In this document: piece after piece, positions 45,714-55,699 of the stretch
How the letters are laid out: each line of letters opens with the position of its first letter
Position numbering within the stretch: position 1 is the first letter of the stretch
Assembly (NCBI RefSeq): GCF_041146795.1
Contig: NC_135177.1
Span: 4,907,060 to 4,971,059 of the forward strand
Direction: 5' to 3'
Source of the DNA: Maylandia zebra
Taxonomy: Eukaryota; Chordata; Actinopteri; Cichliformes; Cichlidae
DNA length: 64,000 nt
Position numbers and translations under genes: made by a program
Notes under the pieces: model-generated
Told to the model about the DNA's origin: nothing
What the model saw: only the letters and a program-made list of their open reading frames with translations
The model's database searches: none

Positions 45714-45902
45714 TTGCAATGCTTTTCCAAAAAAGTTTTATTTGATGTAACGGTTTTCCACAAACTATTTAATCTGATGTCATGAAAGCAATAGATTTGA
45801 ATGGGGGTGAAACAAATAACAAGATTGATTGTTGCAATGCTTTTCCAAAAAGTTTTATTTGATGTAATGGTTTTCAACAAACTATTTAATCTGATGTAAT
45901 GA
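45714..45902. repeat. 118-bp-period tandem repeat, two copies
   Basis: TTGCAATGCTTTTCCAAAA and the following 50 bp recur at 45714-45785 and 45832-45902 with few differences, between the integrase start and the Rex3 insertion. Possibly an intergenic repeat of the Polinton. Confidence 0.85.
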
Positions 45903-45905
45903 ACA

Positions 45906-47160
45906 AACAAACATCCATCCATCCATCCATCTTCATCCGCTTTGTCCGGGGCCGGGTCGCGGGGGCAGCAGCCTAAGCAAAGAGGCCCAGACCTCCCTCT
46001 CCCCAGCCACCTCCTCCAGCTTGTCCGGGGGAATACCAAGGCGTTCCCAGGCCAGCCGTACCCGGGGCCTCCTCCCGGTGGGACATGCCTGGAACACCTC
46101 ACCCAGGAGGCGCCCAGGGGGCATCCTTGTCAGATGCCCGAACCACCTCAGCTGGCTCCTTTCGATGTGGAGCAGCAGCTGCTCTACTCTGAGCTCCTCC
46201 CGGATGGCCGAACTTCTCACCCTATCTCTAAGGGAGAGGCCAGCCACCCTTCGGAGGAAGCTCATTTCTGCCGCTTGTATCCGCGATCTCGTTCTTTCGG
46301 TCACTACCCACAGCTCGTGGCCATAGGTGAGGGTAGGGACGTAGATCGACCGGTAAATTGAGAGCTTCGCTTTTACACTCAGCTCCCTCTTCACCACGAC
46401 GGACCGGTGCAGCGTCCGCATTACTGCAGCTGCAGCCCCAATCCGTCTGTCGATCTCCAGCTCCCTTCTCCCATCACTTAAAGATGGGGACCACCACCCC
46501 GGTCTGCCAGTCCACAGGTACTGCCCCTGATCTCCACACAACATTGCAGAGGCGTGTCAACCAGGACAGCCCTACAACGTCCAGAGCCTTCAGGAACTCG
46601 GGGCGGACCTCATCAACACCAGGGGCTCTGCCACCAAGGAGTTGTTTAACCGCCTCAGTGACCTCGCCCCCGGAAATTGGCGGGTCATTCCCCTCATCCC
46701 CAGACTCTGCTTCCTCCTCGGAAGACGTGTCAGTGGGATTAAGGAGGTCCTCGAAGTATTCCTTCCACCGCCTGACAATTTTCTGAGTCGACGTCAGCAG
46801 CGCTCCGCCAGCACTATACACAGTGCAGGTAGAGCACCGCTTTCCCCTCCTGAGACGTCTGACGGTTTGCCAGAATCTCTTCGAGGCAGTCCGAAAGTCT
46901 TTTTCCATGGCCTCTCCGAACTCCTCCCACACCCGAGTTTTTGCTTCAGCCACTGCCCGAGCCGCATTCCGCTTGGCCTGTCGATACCTGTCGGCTGCCT
47001 CCGGAGTCCCACAGGCTAACCAAGCCCGATAGGAATCCTTCTTCAGCCTGGTGGCTCCCTTCACCTCTGGTGTCCACCATTTGGTTCGGGGATTACCACC
47101 ACGGCAGGCACCAACCACCTTGCGGCCGCAGCTCAATGCAGCAGCTTCGGCCGTCTCCAA
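45906..47160 (-). pseudogene. Rex3-type RTE LINE, internally deleted
   Basis: The 3' end carries the (GATG)n-like tail (complement of CATCCATCCATCCATC) at 45910-45930 and the GGGGCCGGGTCGCGGGGGCA box typical of fish Rex3. Minus-strand code in two parts is joined near 46478: GNPRTKWWTPEVKGATRLKK to GAVPVDWQTGVVVPIFK, which is the region before the RT, and then RTLHRSVVVKRELSVKAKLS to QLRWFGHLTRMPPGRL, the C-terminal part. The RT palm with its ADD motif is missing. It is inserted in the Polinton remnant between the integrase and the unassigned ORFs, and is 5'-truncated near 47160. Confidence 0.8.
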
Positions 47161-47268
47161 ACAATAAACATGAACAAGAAAAGTAAGAAAAAAACTAACA
47201 TTAAACATTAGAAAAACATTAAAACTAAAAACAAGAAAAATAAAACATGTTAAGAAAAATAAATGGTA

Positions 47269-47270
<2 letters not shown>

Positions 47271-47335
<65 letters not shown>
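47271..47335. repeat. (GA)n microsatellite
   Basis: About 32 uninterrupted GA units immediately beyond the stop of the 276-aa Polinton ORF. Confidence 0.95.
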
Positions 47336-47339
<4 letters not shown>

Positions 47340-47342
47340 TTA

Positions 47343-48173
47343 CTAGGGGAGCCAAAGGGAGTATTTGTCATATAGTACTTTATCAATTATGGTCCGGGTA
47401 ACTTCTGTAACGCTTGAATCAATTTCTAGCAGTGCGGTCTCTATATCACGGGCATCTCGGAGTTCAAAGAGATATGCTTGGGCCACACCTCTGACTTGAG
47501 CCGCTGGTGGTGAAAAACCCTCTAACCGCAAAATTTGTAATAATGTGTTGGTGAAATGTCCATTCCATAATCTTGTGCAGAGTTCATCATAGTACTTGAA
47601 AAAGTAATATTTTTCCAGTGGGAAAAGACATGAATGTCGTCTTTGTGAGGGATGTGACACCTCACATCCCTGACAGACATCTTGTCTGTGTTTCTGGAGC
47701 AAGGAGTTAACGAGGTACTTTCCAGTCAATTTTATAAGTTCAAACACAGCAGTAGGGAGTAGAGTCGCGGCCTCATCGTTGTCCGCGGGCGAAGGCTCAT
47801 TGTCTTCAGACTCTCGGAAAAGAGCCCGGCACACAGGGTCGCCCAAGGCCCAAAGCGATGCACCGGAGATTGCGGTGCTTGAGGGGGTCTGCTCCGGTGA
47901 TTGCCACCCGAGAGCAGCTAGTTGTGGGTGGCTGGGCGAGTTCCATCCTTGAGGTGATGAGGGCGGGGGTGGAGGCATAGCGGCCAGAGACGCTGAGGCC
48001 TGATGCGGGCTCTCCATCAACGGACTCGATGGCGGAGTAGCCAGATCGATTGGCGGAGTGGGTGGCGGCGTAGCCAGATCCATTGGCGGGCTGGGTGGTG
48101 GTGTAGAAGCAGCTGATGGTCGGAGGGATGATGGAGATAGAGCGCTGAGGGTTCCAAAGCTGTGGTGAGTCAT
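47343..48173 (-). CDS. unassigned Polinton cargo protein, Pro-rich with Cys/His cluster
   Basis: An intact 276-aa frame starts at the ATG at 48173, 90 bp after the stop of the upstream ORF. The first about 110 residues are a low-complexity Pro/Ser/Ala region in which the motif MDLATPPPTPP is tandemly repeated with variation. The C-terminal half looks folded and contains CQGCEVSHPSQRRHSC, a compact set of Cys and His that could bind zinc. Aromatic EKYYFFKYYDEL and an amphipathic C-terminus follow. I do not recognise the family with confidence. It is the same strand as the integrase, which suggests a Polinton gene. A function in DNA binding or virion assembly is only a guess. Confidence 0.6.
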   Translation of the reverse strand: MTHHSFGTLSALSPSSLRPSAASTPPPSPPMDLATPPPTPPIDLATPPSSPLMESPHQASASLAAMPPPPPSSPQGWNSPSHPQLAALGWQSPEQTPSSTAISGASLWALGDPVCRALFRESEDNEPSPADNDEAATLLPTAVFELIKLTGKYLVNSLLQKHRQDVCQGCEVSHPSQRRHSCLFPLEKYYFFKYYDELCTRLWNGHFTNTLLQILRLEGFSPPAAQVRGVAQAYLFELRDARDIETALLEIDSSVTEVTRTIIDKVLYDKYSLWLP

Positions 48174-48263
48174 GGTTGTTTTAAGTTGTGGATGAGAGAG
48201 CGGTTTTTAAGGGTTAGGATTAGGAGGAGGCGGGGGTAAGGGGGACCGGATGTGGGGCTGGGG

Positions 48264-49001
48264 TTATGTAGAGCGTGGCGGGTTATTTCCAACCATGACC
48301 AGCTCAGTTGTACTTTTACTCATTTTGAACAGGTTTAAGATTGTCGCATTGTTCTCGGCCATCATCTTGAGCCAGTCCTGAGTCGGAATCCGAAGCAATG
48401 TGCTGAAAACCCCGGATTGGGTGTTTGTAAGGTCCAACACAAAATCATCTGTGCAAGCTCGATCGCATGCTTGTCGACTAGCTCTACATATCCATCTGCA
48501 AAATAGAGTGCTCTTGGTCTCCCACTGGGTGTATGTGACGGTTTTGCTCACCGTGTTTTCAGTCCGGAGTGGTTTGTGTTCTTGGGTGAATCGGGGGAAC
48601 GAGTAGGCCTCTTTGAAAACCCGATGCATCTGTGTTTGCTGGTCTCTGGTTCGCGGTTGCTGCGAGCTTGTTTCCCGCACGCTTCTCTCTATTTCAGGGG
48701 TGGTAATGAGCGTAATAACAGCCCAGTCAGAGCAAGTAAAAGCGATCCGCGGTGTTAGCGGACCAAAACTTTCACCCACTTTGAGCTGATAGAAAAAGAT
48801 TTCACTCTCTGGGAGGCTGAAGGCATAACCCCAAAACCCGCCATTGTTGAGGCTGAATCTTTGCTTCAAACGGCTGGCCGCTGGTGTTGACTGCACTCTG
48901 CAGAGATGTAGTCGTCTGAGTTCTGACGGCGTACCGGAGGCCCTGTAGCTAGTTACAGGCGTTTGAGAGAGCACAGTTAGGTTGGTAGGTCTGGAGGCCA
49001 T
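48264..49001 (-). CDS. unassigned Polinton cargo protein, 245 aa
   Basis: An intact frame starts at an ATG at 49001. It has no signal peptide or membrane segment. A mixed-composition protein includes RFSLNNGGFWGYAFSLPES and TCSDWAVITLITTPEIE early on, a basic middle (about residues 108-150) and a Cys-containing stretch RWICRASRQACDRACTDDF near 170-190. I do not recognise a family. Position first in the minus-strand run and survival without stops, while the integrase is broken, are the reasons to list it. It may be a structural or host-interaction gene of the Polinton. Alternatives are a host gene fragment or a captured gene. Confidence 0.55.
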   Translation of the reverse strand: MASRPTNLTVLSQTPVTSYRASGTPSELRRLHLCRVQSTPAASRLKQRFSLNNGGFWGYAFSLPESEIFFYQLKVGESFGPLTPRIAFTCSDWAVITLITTPEIERSVRETSSQQPRTRDQQTQMHRVFKEAYSFPRFTQEHKPLRTENTVSKTVTYTQWETKSTLFCRWICRASRQACDRACTDDFVLDLTNTQSGVFSTLLRIPTQDWLKMMAENNATILNLFKMSKSTTELVMVGNNPPRST

Positions 49002-49400
49002 GTTTCTTTGCGAAGAAAAGAGAAAACTTGCTTGTTTTTTCTGAGAGAGAAAAAAAAAGAGTTAAATCTAAGCTGAAATGTTAGATTATTTATCCTGAAT
49101 GCCAGTAAGAGAATAAACTTATCGCTGAGAAGGTAAATCGGACCTGGAGCGGATTGGCTAACCGGGGTGCGAAGGGAGCGGCGCGATTGTTATGTGATTG
49201 GCAGCGGGGCGAAGTGAGGCGGAGTTGGTATCCGGCGCAAATTTCGAATGAGGTAAGCAGCGCATTGGGGAGCAGAGCGGGGAGCGAACAAGCAGGAAAA
49301 AATTGTGCTCTGCAAGAAGTTGTGGATCGGAGATTAAGAGCGAGGTAGAACTTAGACTCTGCGTTGAATTTTAGAGGTTGCTAGTAAGAGGGAAGTTTTT

Positions 49401-49708
49401 GAAGAAAAAAGACTAAGGACTTTTCCCCCTGTTTTGAATATAAGGTTTTGGAAACAGAGGGGTACCTAACAAGTTATTCTAGGGTTTTGGAGAAAACGCG
49501 GAGGATTTTTTAAAGGAGTTTTGCCTTTTGCTCGGTGGAGGATCGGTGGGCGGGAGCCACGGGGCGCTGAATTTGAGAAAAAAGACTAAGGATTTTTTCA
49601 GGATTTCCCCTGTTATCGAATATAAGGTTTTGGGAATAGAGGGGGTACCCTAACAAGTTATTCTAGGGTTTTTGGAGAAAACGCGGAGGGTTTTTTAAGG
49701 AGTTTTCC
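49401..49708. repeat. about 174-bp-period tandem repeat, two copies
   Basis: GAGAAAAAAGACTAAGGA, AATATAAGGTTTTGG and GAGAAAACGCGGAGG recur in the same order at 49401-49523 and 49574-49708. It lies upstream of the Polinton ORFs and could be a terminal or leader repeat. Confidence 0.9.
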
Positions 49709-50595
49709 CTGCTTATGTTTCTAAGGATTAGGTTAAGGGGGCTGCGGGGATCGCGAGAGTTTTTTTCTGAGTATGAGTTTTATTCTAAATCTACAAATGC
49801 ATATAAATTGAAATAAAGTTTTCCCCCAAGGCATGCAGCCTGTATTTGTGGCCATACTGAACGTTACAAAAGCACAAGTTTAACTAAACAATTTTAATAT
49901 GGTTTAATACATTTTTAAACACATGAGCACGGAGCTCGAGAGAGCACGGTCCGGGGGCGCGCCCAGGCACTGACCCGCCACCAGATGGCGTTTTTTGAGC
50001 ATAAAAAATAAAAAAATTTTTAATGGGTTAAAAAAATAAAAGATTGCTCTTTGATATATAAGAAAGTATCTAAATAATCAATTAGTTGTTTTTAGGGGGG
50101 GGAAGCAATGAGCTATGAACTAGCATATTTTTATGAATATCATATTTTTTATGAATATCATATTTTTATGAATATCATAATTTTATGAATATCATATTTT
50201 TATTACTTCCTACTTCCTGACCTCATGAATAATTTATTGGGGGTCATAAATCAATTAGGGGGCCATATATCACTCAGTTTGACATAAGGGGTATAATATC
50301 ACTCTCTACTGACCTGCCGAAAAGGTCTGCGCGACTGTGTAAAATGTCTGTGTAAATGTTTGTGTTTTCTGTGTGTTGAGAGTGAATTGATTTAAACAGC
50401 ACAATACGCTGCTGAATCACTCTCATTGTTATTGTCATTTTATTTCCTGTTAGTAGCTGAAGTACTGGTGACAAAAGAGAAAGGTTGAGTTCAGCCTCAT
50501 AAAATTGACACCGCTCCAGAATAGCTGGAGTTGAAGGGCGTGTCAATAACCACTCTTAAGTCTAATACCAGAGAAGGCTCTGCAGTTCTGTTTTA
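49709..50595. repeat. unassigned region with 17-bp tandem repeat at 50124-50204
   Basis: About 4.7 copies of ATATTTTTATGAATATC lie in otherwise unassigned AT-rich DNA. The end of the segment may be the leader of the gag-like region that starts at 50596. Confidence 0.75.
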
Positions 50596-51882
50596 ATGGG
50601 TAATCAGCCCACTAAGTTTACTGTTGACGAACAGTGGTTAGAGGAAAAAATGTCCATGCACCGGACAAATTAGTGTGCAAAGATGGAGAAATCCTAAAAA
50701 GATCAAATGTTCCACCTGGGAAGGAAAATGTAGCCCATCTGCACTATTACAACTTAAAGGAGCATTACTGAAACAAGTAGGAGAAACAAAAGATTTAAAT
50801 AAAAAAGGAAAACGCACGTAAGAATTAAATATTTCCAAATATGGAAGCGAGAGGCAGATAGACGATGTGAGAATAAAAAAAGAGAAACAAGAAAAGAAAA
50901 ATGAAAAAGGCAGCCAACCCCCACTCCTGCTGCTGTGAAGCCAACCCCCACTTCCGCTGCTGCACGGCCAACCCCCACTCCTGCTGCTGCGACCCCCCTT
51001 AAACTATCATGTGATCCGTTTAGATTTTTAACCTGGTCCTTATGAAGAGGCACAAAACATGTTAGATAAAATGGCACTAGGTGAAAATCCACAGGAAAAA
51101 AAAAATAGGAAAAGGTCACTACGAACGAGAGATGGGAGGTGATGTCGATCCACCTGGTCCTCCCGGCATTTTTCCCATGATAGCAGTACCAAACCCCAGA
51201 TACGGCCAACCTACAGGGGAAGGTAAAGAAGGTGGAGAGGCACAACGTGATAATAACCCAAATATATTCGTGTTCCGGCCGTGGTCACAAAAACACTAGG
51301 TCACAATGAATGACCACTAACCGACGCATTGCAACATGCCGAGGACGCTCTCCATGTAATATATGAAAAAAAAACTGCAAGCACAGGTACTTTCACATTA
51401 GATCCAGAAACAGAGTTTATCATTCTCAGGAGGATTTAGAAGGTAACAGACAGGGACAGAGGAGAGGAAATAGAGGCAGAGGAAGAGGAGGACTTAGAGG
51501 GAAGGGCCAGAGAAATGTAGGACAGACAGACATACGCGAAAGAAGTGAAGAAAGAGATAATATGTGCTGGAACTGTGGCAAGGAAGGGCATTTCGCCAGA
51601 GATTGCAGACATAAAATGGACAAACGGCAATATTCAAATGAATGACTAAATGAGAAAAAGTCAAATGAAAATGACAAAAGTGACGCAGAAGTATTTAATG
51701 TCTATCAATTAGTGTCTGAAATAAAAGGCAAACCTACACTGACAGTATATGTCAATGGCAAACCAGTGCAGATGTTACGTGATACAGGGGTATGTAAAAC
51801 CGTTTAAAAAAAACAAAACACAGGAAGTACAATTCTCAGAAGATACTTTAATAATAAAATCAGCATCAGGTCACACTACAGT
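50596..51882 (+). pseudogene. retrovirus-like gag and start of protease, degraded
   Basis: An ATG at 50596 begins Met-Gly-Asn, a possible myristoylation start as in many retroviral Gag proteins. The frame is broken repeatedly after about 25 codons. A three-fold 30-bp Pro/Thr/Ala repeat lies at 50910-50995. A basic Gly/Arg-rich part and one CCHC zinc knuckle CWNCGKEGHFARDC (51564-51605) mark the nucleocapsid. Protease follows; its Asp-Thr-Gly is kept in LRDTGV, near 51778. Gag packages RNA and protease matures the particle; neither can be made from this copy. A family-A LTR at 51883 interrupts the protease. It may belong with the LTR and leader at 40970-43818. Confidence 0.65.
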
Positions 51883-52604
51883 TGTCACAATACAGCTGTG
51901 TGCAGGCAAGAGTAGGACCCAAACGCAAACTCACAGAGTCAAAAGGTAAACTCAAAATACACAGCTTTATTGCTGGCGTGGAGTGGGACACGAAAAACAA
52001 TACAAAATAAACTAAACTGGGAAAACTAAAGCACAAGGAGCCACAGGGAAAAATCACACAGCTATGAGGGAGGACGCAACACTGACAAAGAGAAACATGG
52101 GGCTTAAATACACTGAGGGATAACGAGGGGGAATGAGCCACAGGAGGAGAGCACAGCTGAGAGTAATTAAGCAGGACGAGGCAAGGGAAGCAAAACTAGA
52201 AACATTAACATAGAACAGACTGTGAAAGTAAAACAGGAAACACACTGACAGAACTCAAGACATGTGAACTTAACAGACTGGGGGAGACAGAACATAGGGA
52301 CCTGAAACATGGAACAGAAAGACACAGTAGATCAACATGAACATAACAACGCCACAGGGGAAGAGTAAAACAAAATGCAGGAACACAGGACCTCTTTCAA
52401 AATAAAACAGGAAACATGAGACAGACATGATAATACAAACTTGATAACATAAGACACGCAGCATGAAACACGAAGGTTGAGGGGAAACTTAAATACAGGG
52501 GAAGAAAACACAAGGAGTCTAATAACCAAATGAACTTAGATAACCTAATGAACAAAATAAACTCAAACTTAAAACGCTGGGTCAAAAGACCCAGGATCAT
52601 GACA
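51883..52604 (-). mobile_element. solo LTR, Gypsy-type family A, minus orientation
   Basis: A 722-bp unit has plus-strand ends TGTCACAA and GATCATGACA and a 5-bp TSD ACAGT (51878-51882, 52605-52609). Its minus strand has the family-A TATA region GTATTTAAGCCCCATG near 52105 and AATAAA near 51970. It splits the protease code of the retrovirus-like element, so it is younger than that element. Confidence 0.88.
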
Positions 52605-53343
52605 ACAGTGCAGTGACTGACAAAACCCTTATTAAGTAAACCAGAGATCAAAGTAGATTAAAGTAGTTTAAAAAGGTTGGAAACAGACCCCAACGAATAG
52701 ATATAAATATAAGAAGTACAAAAATAAAATAAACAAAGAGAAAATTACATTAGAACTTATTTTTAACGTATTGAAACTAATAATAGGAAGGATAACAACC
52801 TGTAAACTGATATTAACAATGAAACATAGTTGGCATGACGACCATGCCCAGAATGTATAAAATAAATAAAAGGAAAAAATTCACACGATAACCTTTTAAA
52901 TAAAATAGAGAGATGCATAAGGTACATTAAGGCCGTGTCATTGTTCAGCCAAGGAAAGTGTGTGAAAAGGTAAATGTCTCCAGCTTGGGAAAGGGTGAAA
53001 CTGCAGATCACCCGAAGCCCTTGATGGATACAAAATAAAATATAAAATATATAGTAATAAACTGCTTGGTTCGACATGCAACAGAGAGAATGAATGTGAC
53101 TGAAGGTTTGATCTGAGATGAGGCAAACGGAAGACCAGTCTAAAAAGTAGGCACAAACCTGTTCAGAGAAAAAGCAAATTTGTACAGATTGGATGAATTC
53201 TAAATTATCTGTTTGCTGAGTAAGATGATCCTAACTATTAATTTGGCTCAGTAGTAGTGTGGTGATATACACTAATAAAATATTGTAATATACTATTGTT
53301 ATTATATAGAAAGAAAAAGATGATGATAATAATGATATAATAT
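52605..53343. other. degraded sequence, no clear gene
   Basis: The first about 70 bp continue the retrovirus-like protease frame. The rest is AT-rich with many stops in every frame and nothing I can assign. Confidence 0.4.
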
Positions 53344-53561
53344 TAAATGGTAAATGTCCTGCATTTGTATAGCGCTTTTCTAGTCCTTAAGGACCCCAAA
53401 GCGCTTCACACTACATTCAGTCATTCACCCATCCACACACACATTCACACACTGGTCATGGCAAGTTACATTGTAGCCACAGCTGCCCTGGGGCGCACTG
53501 ACAGAGGCGAGGCTGCCGGACACTTCTTAATAAGAAGAAGTATCCTAGTCAGTTATGATGT
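53344..53561 (+). repeat. hairpin-core dispersed repeat, copy 4 (longest)
   Basis: Shows AGCGCTTT, GTCCTTAAGGAC and AAAGCGCT, the CATCCACACACACATTC box and a longer tail with CTGCCCTGGGGCGCACTGAC. It joins a Tc1 fragment at about 53562. Confidence 0.75.
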
Positions 53562-54023
53562 GAGAAGCATTTGAAAGTCCTGGAGTGGCCTAGCCAGTCT
53601 CCAGACCTCAACCCCATAGAAAATCTGTGGCGGGAGTTGAAAGTCCGCATTGCTCAGCGACAGCCCCAAAATATCACTGCTCTCGAGAAGATCTGCATGG
53701 AGGAATGGGCCAAAATACCAGCTACTGTGTGTGCAAACCTGGTAAAGACCTATAGTAAACGTTTGACCTCTGTTATTGCCAACAAAGGTTATGTTACAAA
53801 GTATTGAGTCGTATTTTTGTTATTGGCCAAATACTTATTTTCCACCCTAATTTACGAATAAATTCTTTACAAATCCTACCATGTGAATTCATGGATTTTT
53901 CTTTCACATTCTGTCTCTCACAGTTGAAGTGTACCTCTGGTGCAAATTACTGACCTGTGTCATCATTTTAGGTGGGGGAACTTGCACAATCGGTGGCTGA
54001 CTAAATACTTTTTTGCCCCACTG
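53562..54023 (+). mobile_element. Tc1-like right end with transposase C-terminus
   Basis: Carries the last about 80 codons of the transposase ([16 protein letters not shown], the IENLW box with the catalytic Glu, to the stop at 53807) and the right TIR ending TTTTGCCCCACTG, followed by TA. It belongs to the same family as the full copy at 58020 and differs from it at several bases. The left part of the element is missing. Confidence 0.9.
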
Positions 54024-54025
54024 TA

Positions 54026-54463
54026 ACTGTTTAAAGGCACTGAATGTGATATTTTGCCTGGCTGGGACTTAATCTAAAAGGAAAATACTGAAAAGAAATG
54101 GAGAAGAAACAGACTGTGTTTGCTGGAGATTTAAGACAACAAAGGACACTTTGAGAAGGGCACAGGGGCCAGTGGGAAGGTGAAGCCCAGAGGAGTATAA
54201 TTGGGTTGAAATTGAAGCCGGAACTCATGATGGTGTTTAGAGATGTCCACCAGATCACAACAAAGAGGTAAATAAAAATAGAAAACACACATATATAAAT
54301 TGTTACATGTGAAATTATTTTTGGAAAGAATCAGAAGTAAGAAAGTTTGAATCAGACCTCAGTGAAAAGATGCATTAATTGATACAAGTGAACCAATGGA
54401 TAAATCTGTTAGAGAGACAACTTTAGTAGAAAATAGGGATATTGTTTTGAACTGCTGTGCGAC
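54026..54463. other. unassigned, possibly retrovirus-like remnant
   Basis: Frames are short. Its only link to the retrovirus-like element is position, between the Tc1 fragment and the hAT copy that splits the integrase-end fragment. Confidence 0.3.
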
Positions 54464-55468
54464 TAGGGATGGGTACCGGTGTCCGGTGCCATGATGGCAC
54501 TGGTTCTGACATAAACGGTAGTAACCAGACCGAAAAGCAGCGCACATTTCGGTGCTTTATTTCGGTGCTTTTTTTTCCTGAGCTGTGATACACTTTAGAT
54601 TCTAGCCAATCATTTTACGTTTCCGAGGATAGTAGGCGGGCCCAGGTACGTACGTTCTTTTATGCAGAGCTACAGATTAAAAATGTCCAAGGCGAAGCGG
54701 TCAAAAGTCTGGCTGTACTTCACAGCAAAATATGCAAACTCAGCAGCCTGCAACAAGTGCTTTAAGCTGATACTGTGATACTGTCAAAGGAGGTAACACC
54801 TCAAATCCGATGAAACACCTGGCGACGCATAGCGTTTTTTTTAAAGCCCAGAAATGCGCCGTATTTGATAGCTTGCTGCGAGACCTCACACCGAGCGCAT
54901 CTACTACCCCCAAAAACATGAAGAGGAGAGTCCTGGCCCCTAGCCCTGCCAGTGTAGCAGAAATGATGAGGATGATGATGGCAGCAGCAGCCGCTCTTCT
55001 CTGCGTGAGTAGCTTCATGTTGTTCGAGTGTAATTTACGTTGAGTAGGCTAACCACGTTATTACATTAATGCATGTAAGGTGAACTAGCAAACATCATCA
55101 TAGCTACATGCGGCTGTCCTCTTGTTTGATGGCAGATACTCCCTTCACCCTGGCCAAAAAGGCTAAAATGACCAAAGAAAAAGTGGAAAACAGTTAAACA
55201 TGAGAGGTTTAGGACAAAGTTTGTGTTTTTTCCATTGTTTAAGCCCTGCTTCCAGCCAAGAGTGATACCATATATGCCCCATAGCTGCAGAAAAGGCTAA
55301 CATTGTTATCTTTTTACAAAAAACAGCTGAACATGAGAGGTTTTTGGACCAATTTTGTGTTCTCCATTCTTTAAGCACCGGTTTGAGCACCGTTTGAGCA
55401 CCGGCACCGTTTCAAAAGTACCGATTTGGCACCGGTATCGGATAAAACCTAAACGATACCCATCCCTA
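54464..55468 (+). mobile_element. hAT-type transposon retaining a BED-finger fragment
   Basis: A 1005-bp element has ends TAGGGATGGGTA and TACCCATCCCTA and a perfect 8-bp TSD TGTGCGAC (54456-54463, 55469-55476). Inside, a plus-strand piece from an ATG near 54683 reads VWLYFTAKYANSAACNKC, a BED zinc-finger start. After a frame break it continues to MKHLATHS (54810) and about 60 further codons. The catalytic domain is deleted, so this is a non-autonomous derivative of a ZBED-type hAT. Confidence 0.87.
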
Positions 55469-55476
55469 TGTGCGAC

Positions 55477-55640
55477 GCTTCTCAAGTCTCTTGCAGATTA
55501 AAACCAGGCGATAAGGTCCATGCCAAGTACTCCTAACGACGCCAACAGTTTGCAAAATCGCTGAGAGGCCCTTTTGGATCCACCAGAGCCATTGCAAAAA
55601 AGGTGGAAGTGAGTGACAGCATAACCTAAAAGACACCACC
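55477..55640 (+). pseudogene. retrovirus-like integrase C-terminal fragment
   Basis: A forward frame reads [23 protein letters not shown], the pattern of the SH3-like C-terminal domain of gammaretrovirus-type integrases. It starts right after the hAT TSD and has a frame change near its beginning. It is likely the same decayed element as the gag fragment at 50596, with most of pol deleted. Confidence 0.5.
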
Positions 55641-55699
55641 ACCCCGACTCTTTGGACAACCAGCAAGCCCTGGTCACATGACCTCAGGGACCTGCTGGG

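Larger units (their letters stand above)
44150..49001 (-). mobile_element. Polinton/Maverick (adintovirus-like) remnant
   Basis: A run of minus-strand frames: two intact unassigned ORFs (49001-48264 and 48173-47343), a chromodomain integrase (45587-44497) and the start of a structural-type protein (44455). Retrovirus-like integrase with a C-terminal chromodomain beside capsid-type genes is typical of Polintons, large DNA transposons related to adintoviruses. DNA polymerase B, packaging ATPase and adenain-like protease are absent, and TIRs were not identified, so this is a partial copy. A Rex3 LINE (45906-47160) and a retroposon tail (43819-44150) interrupt it. Confidence 0.78.
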
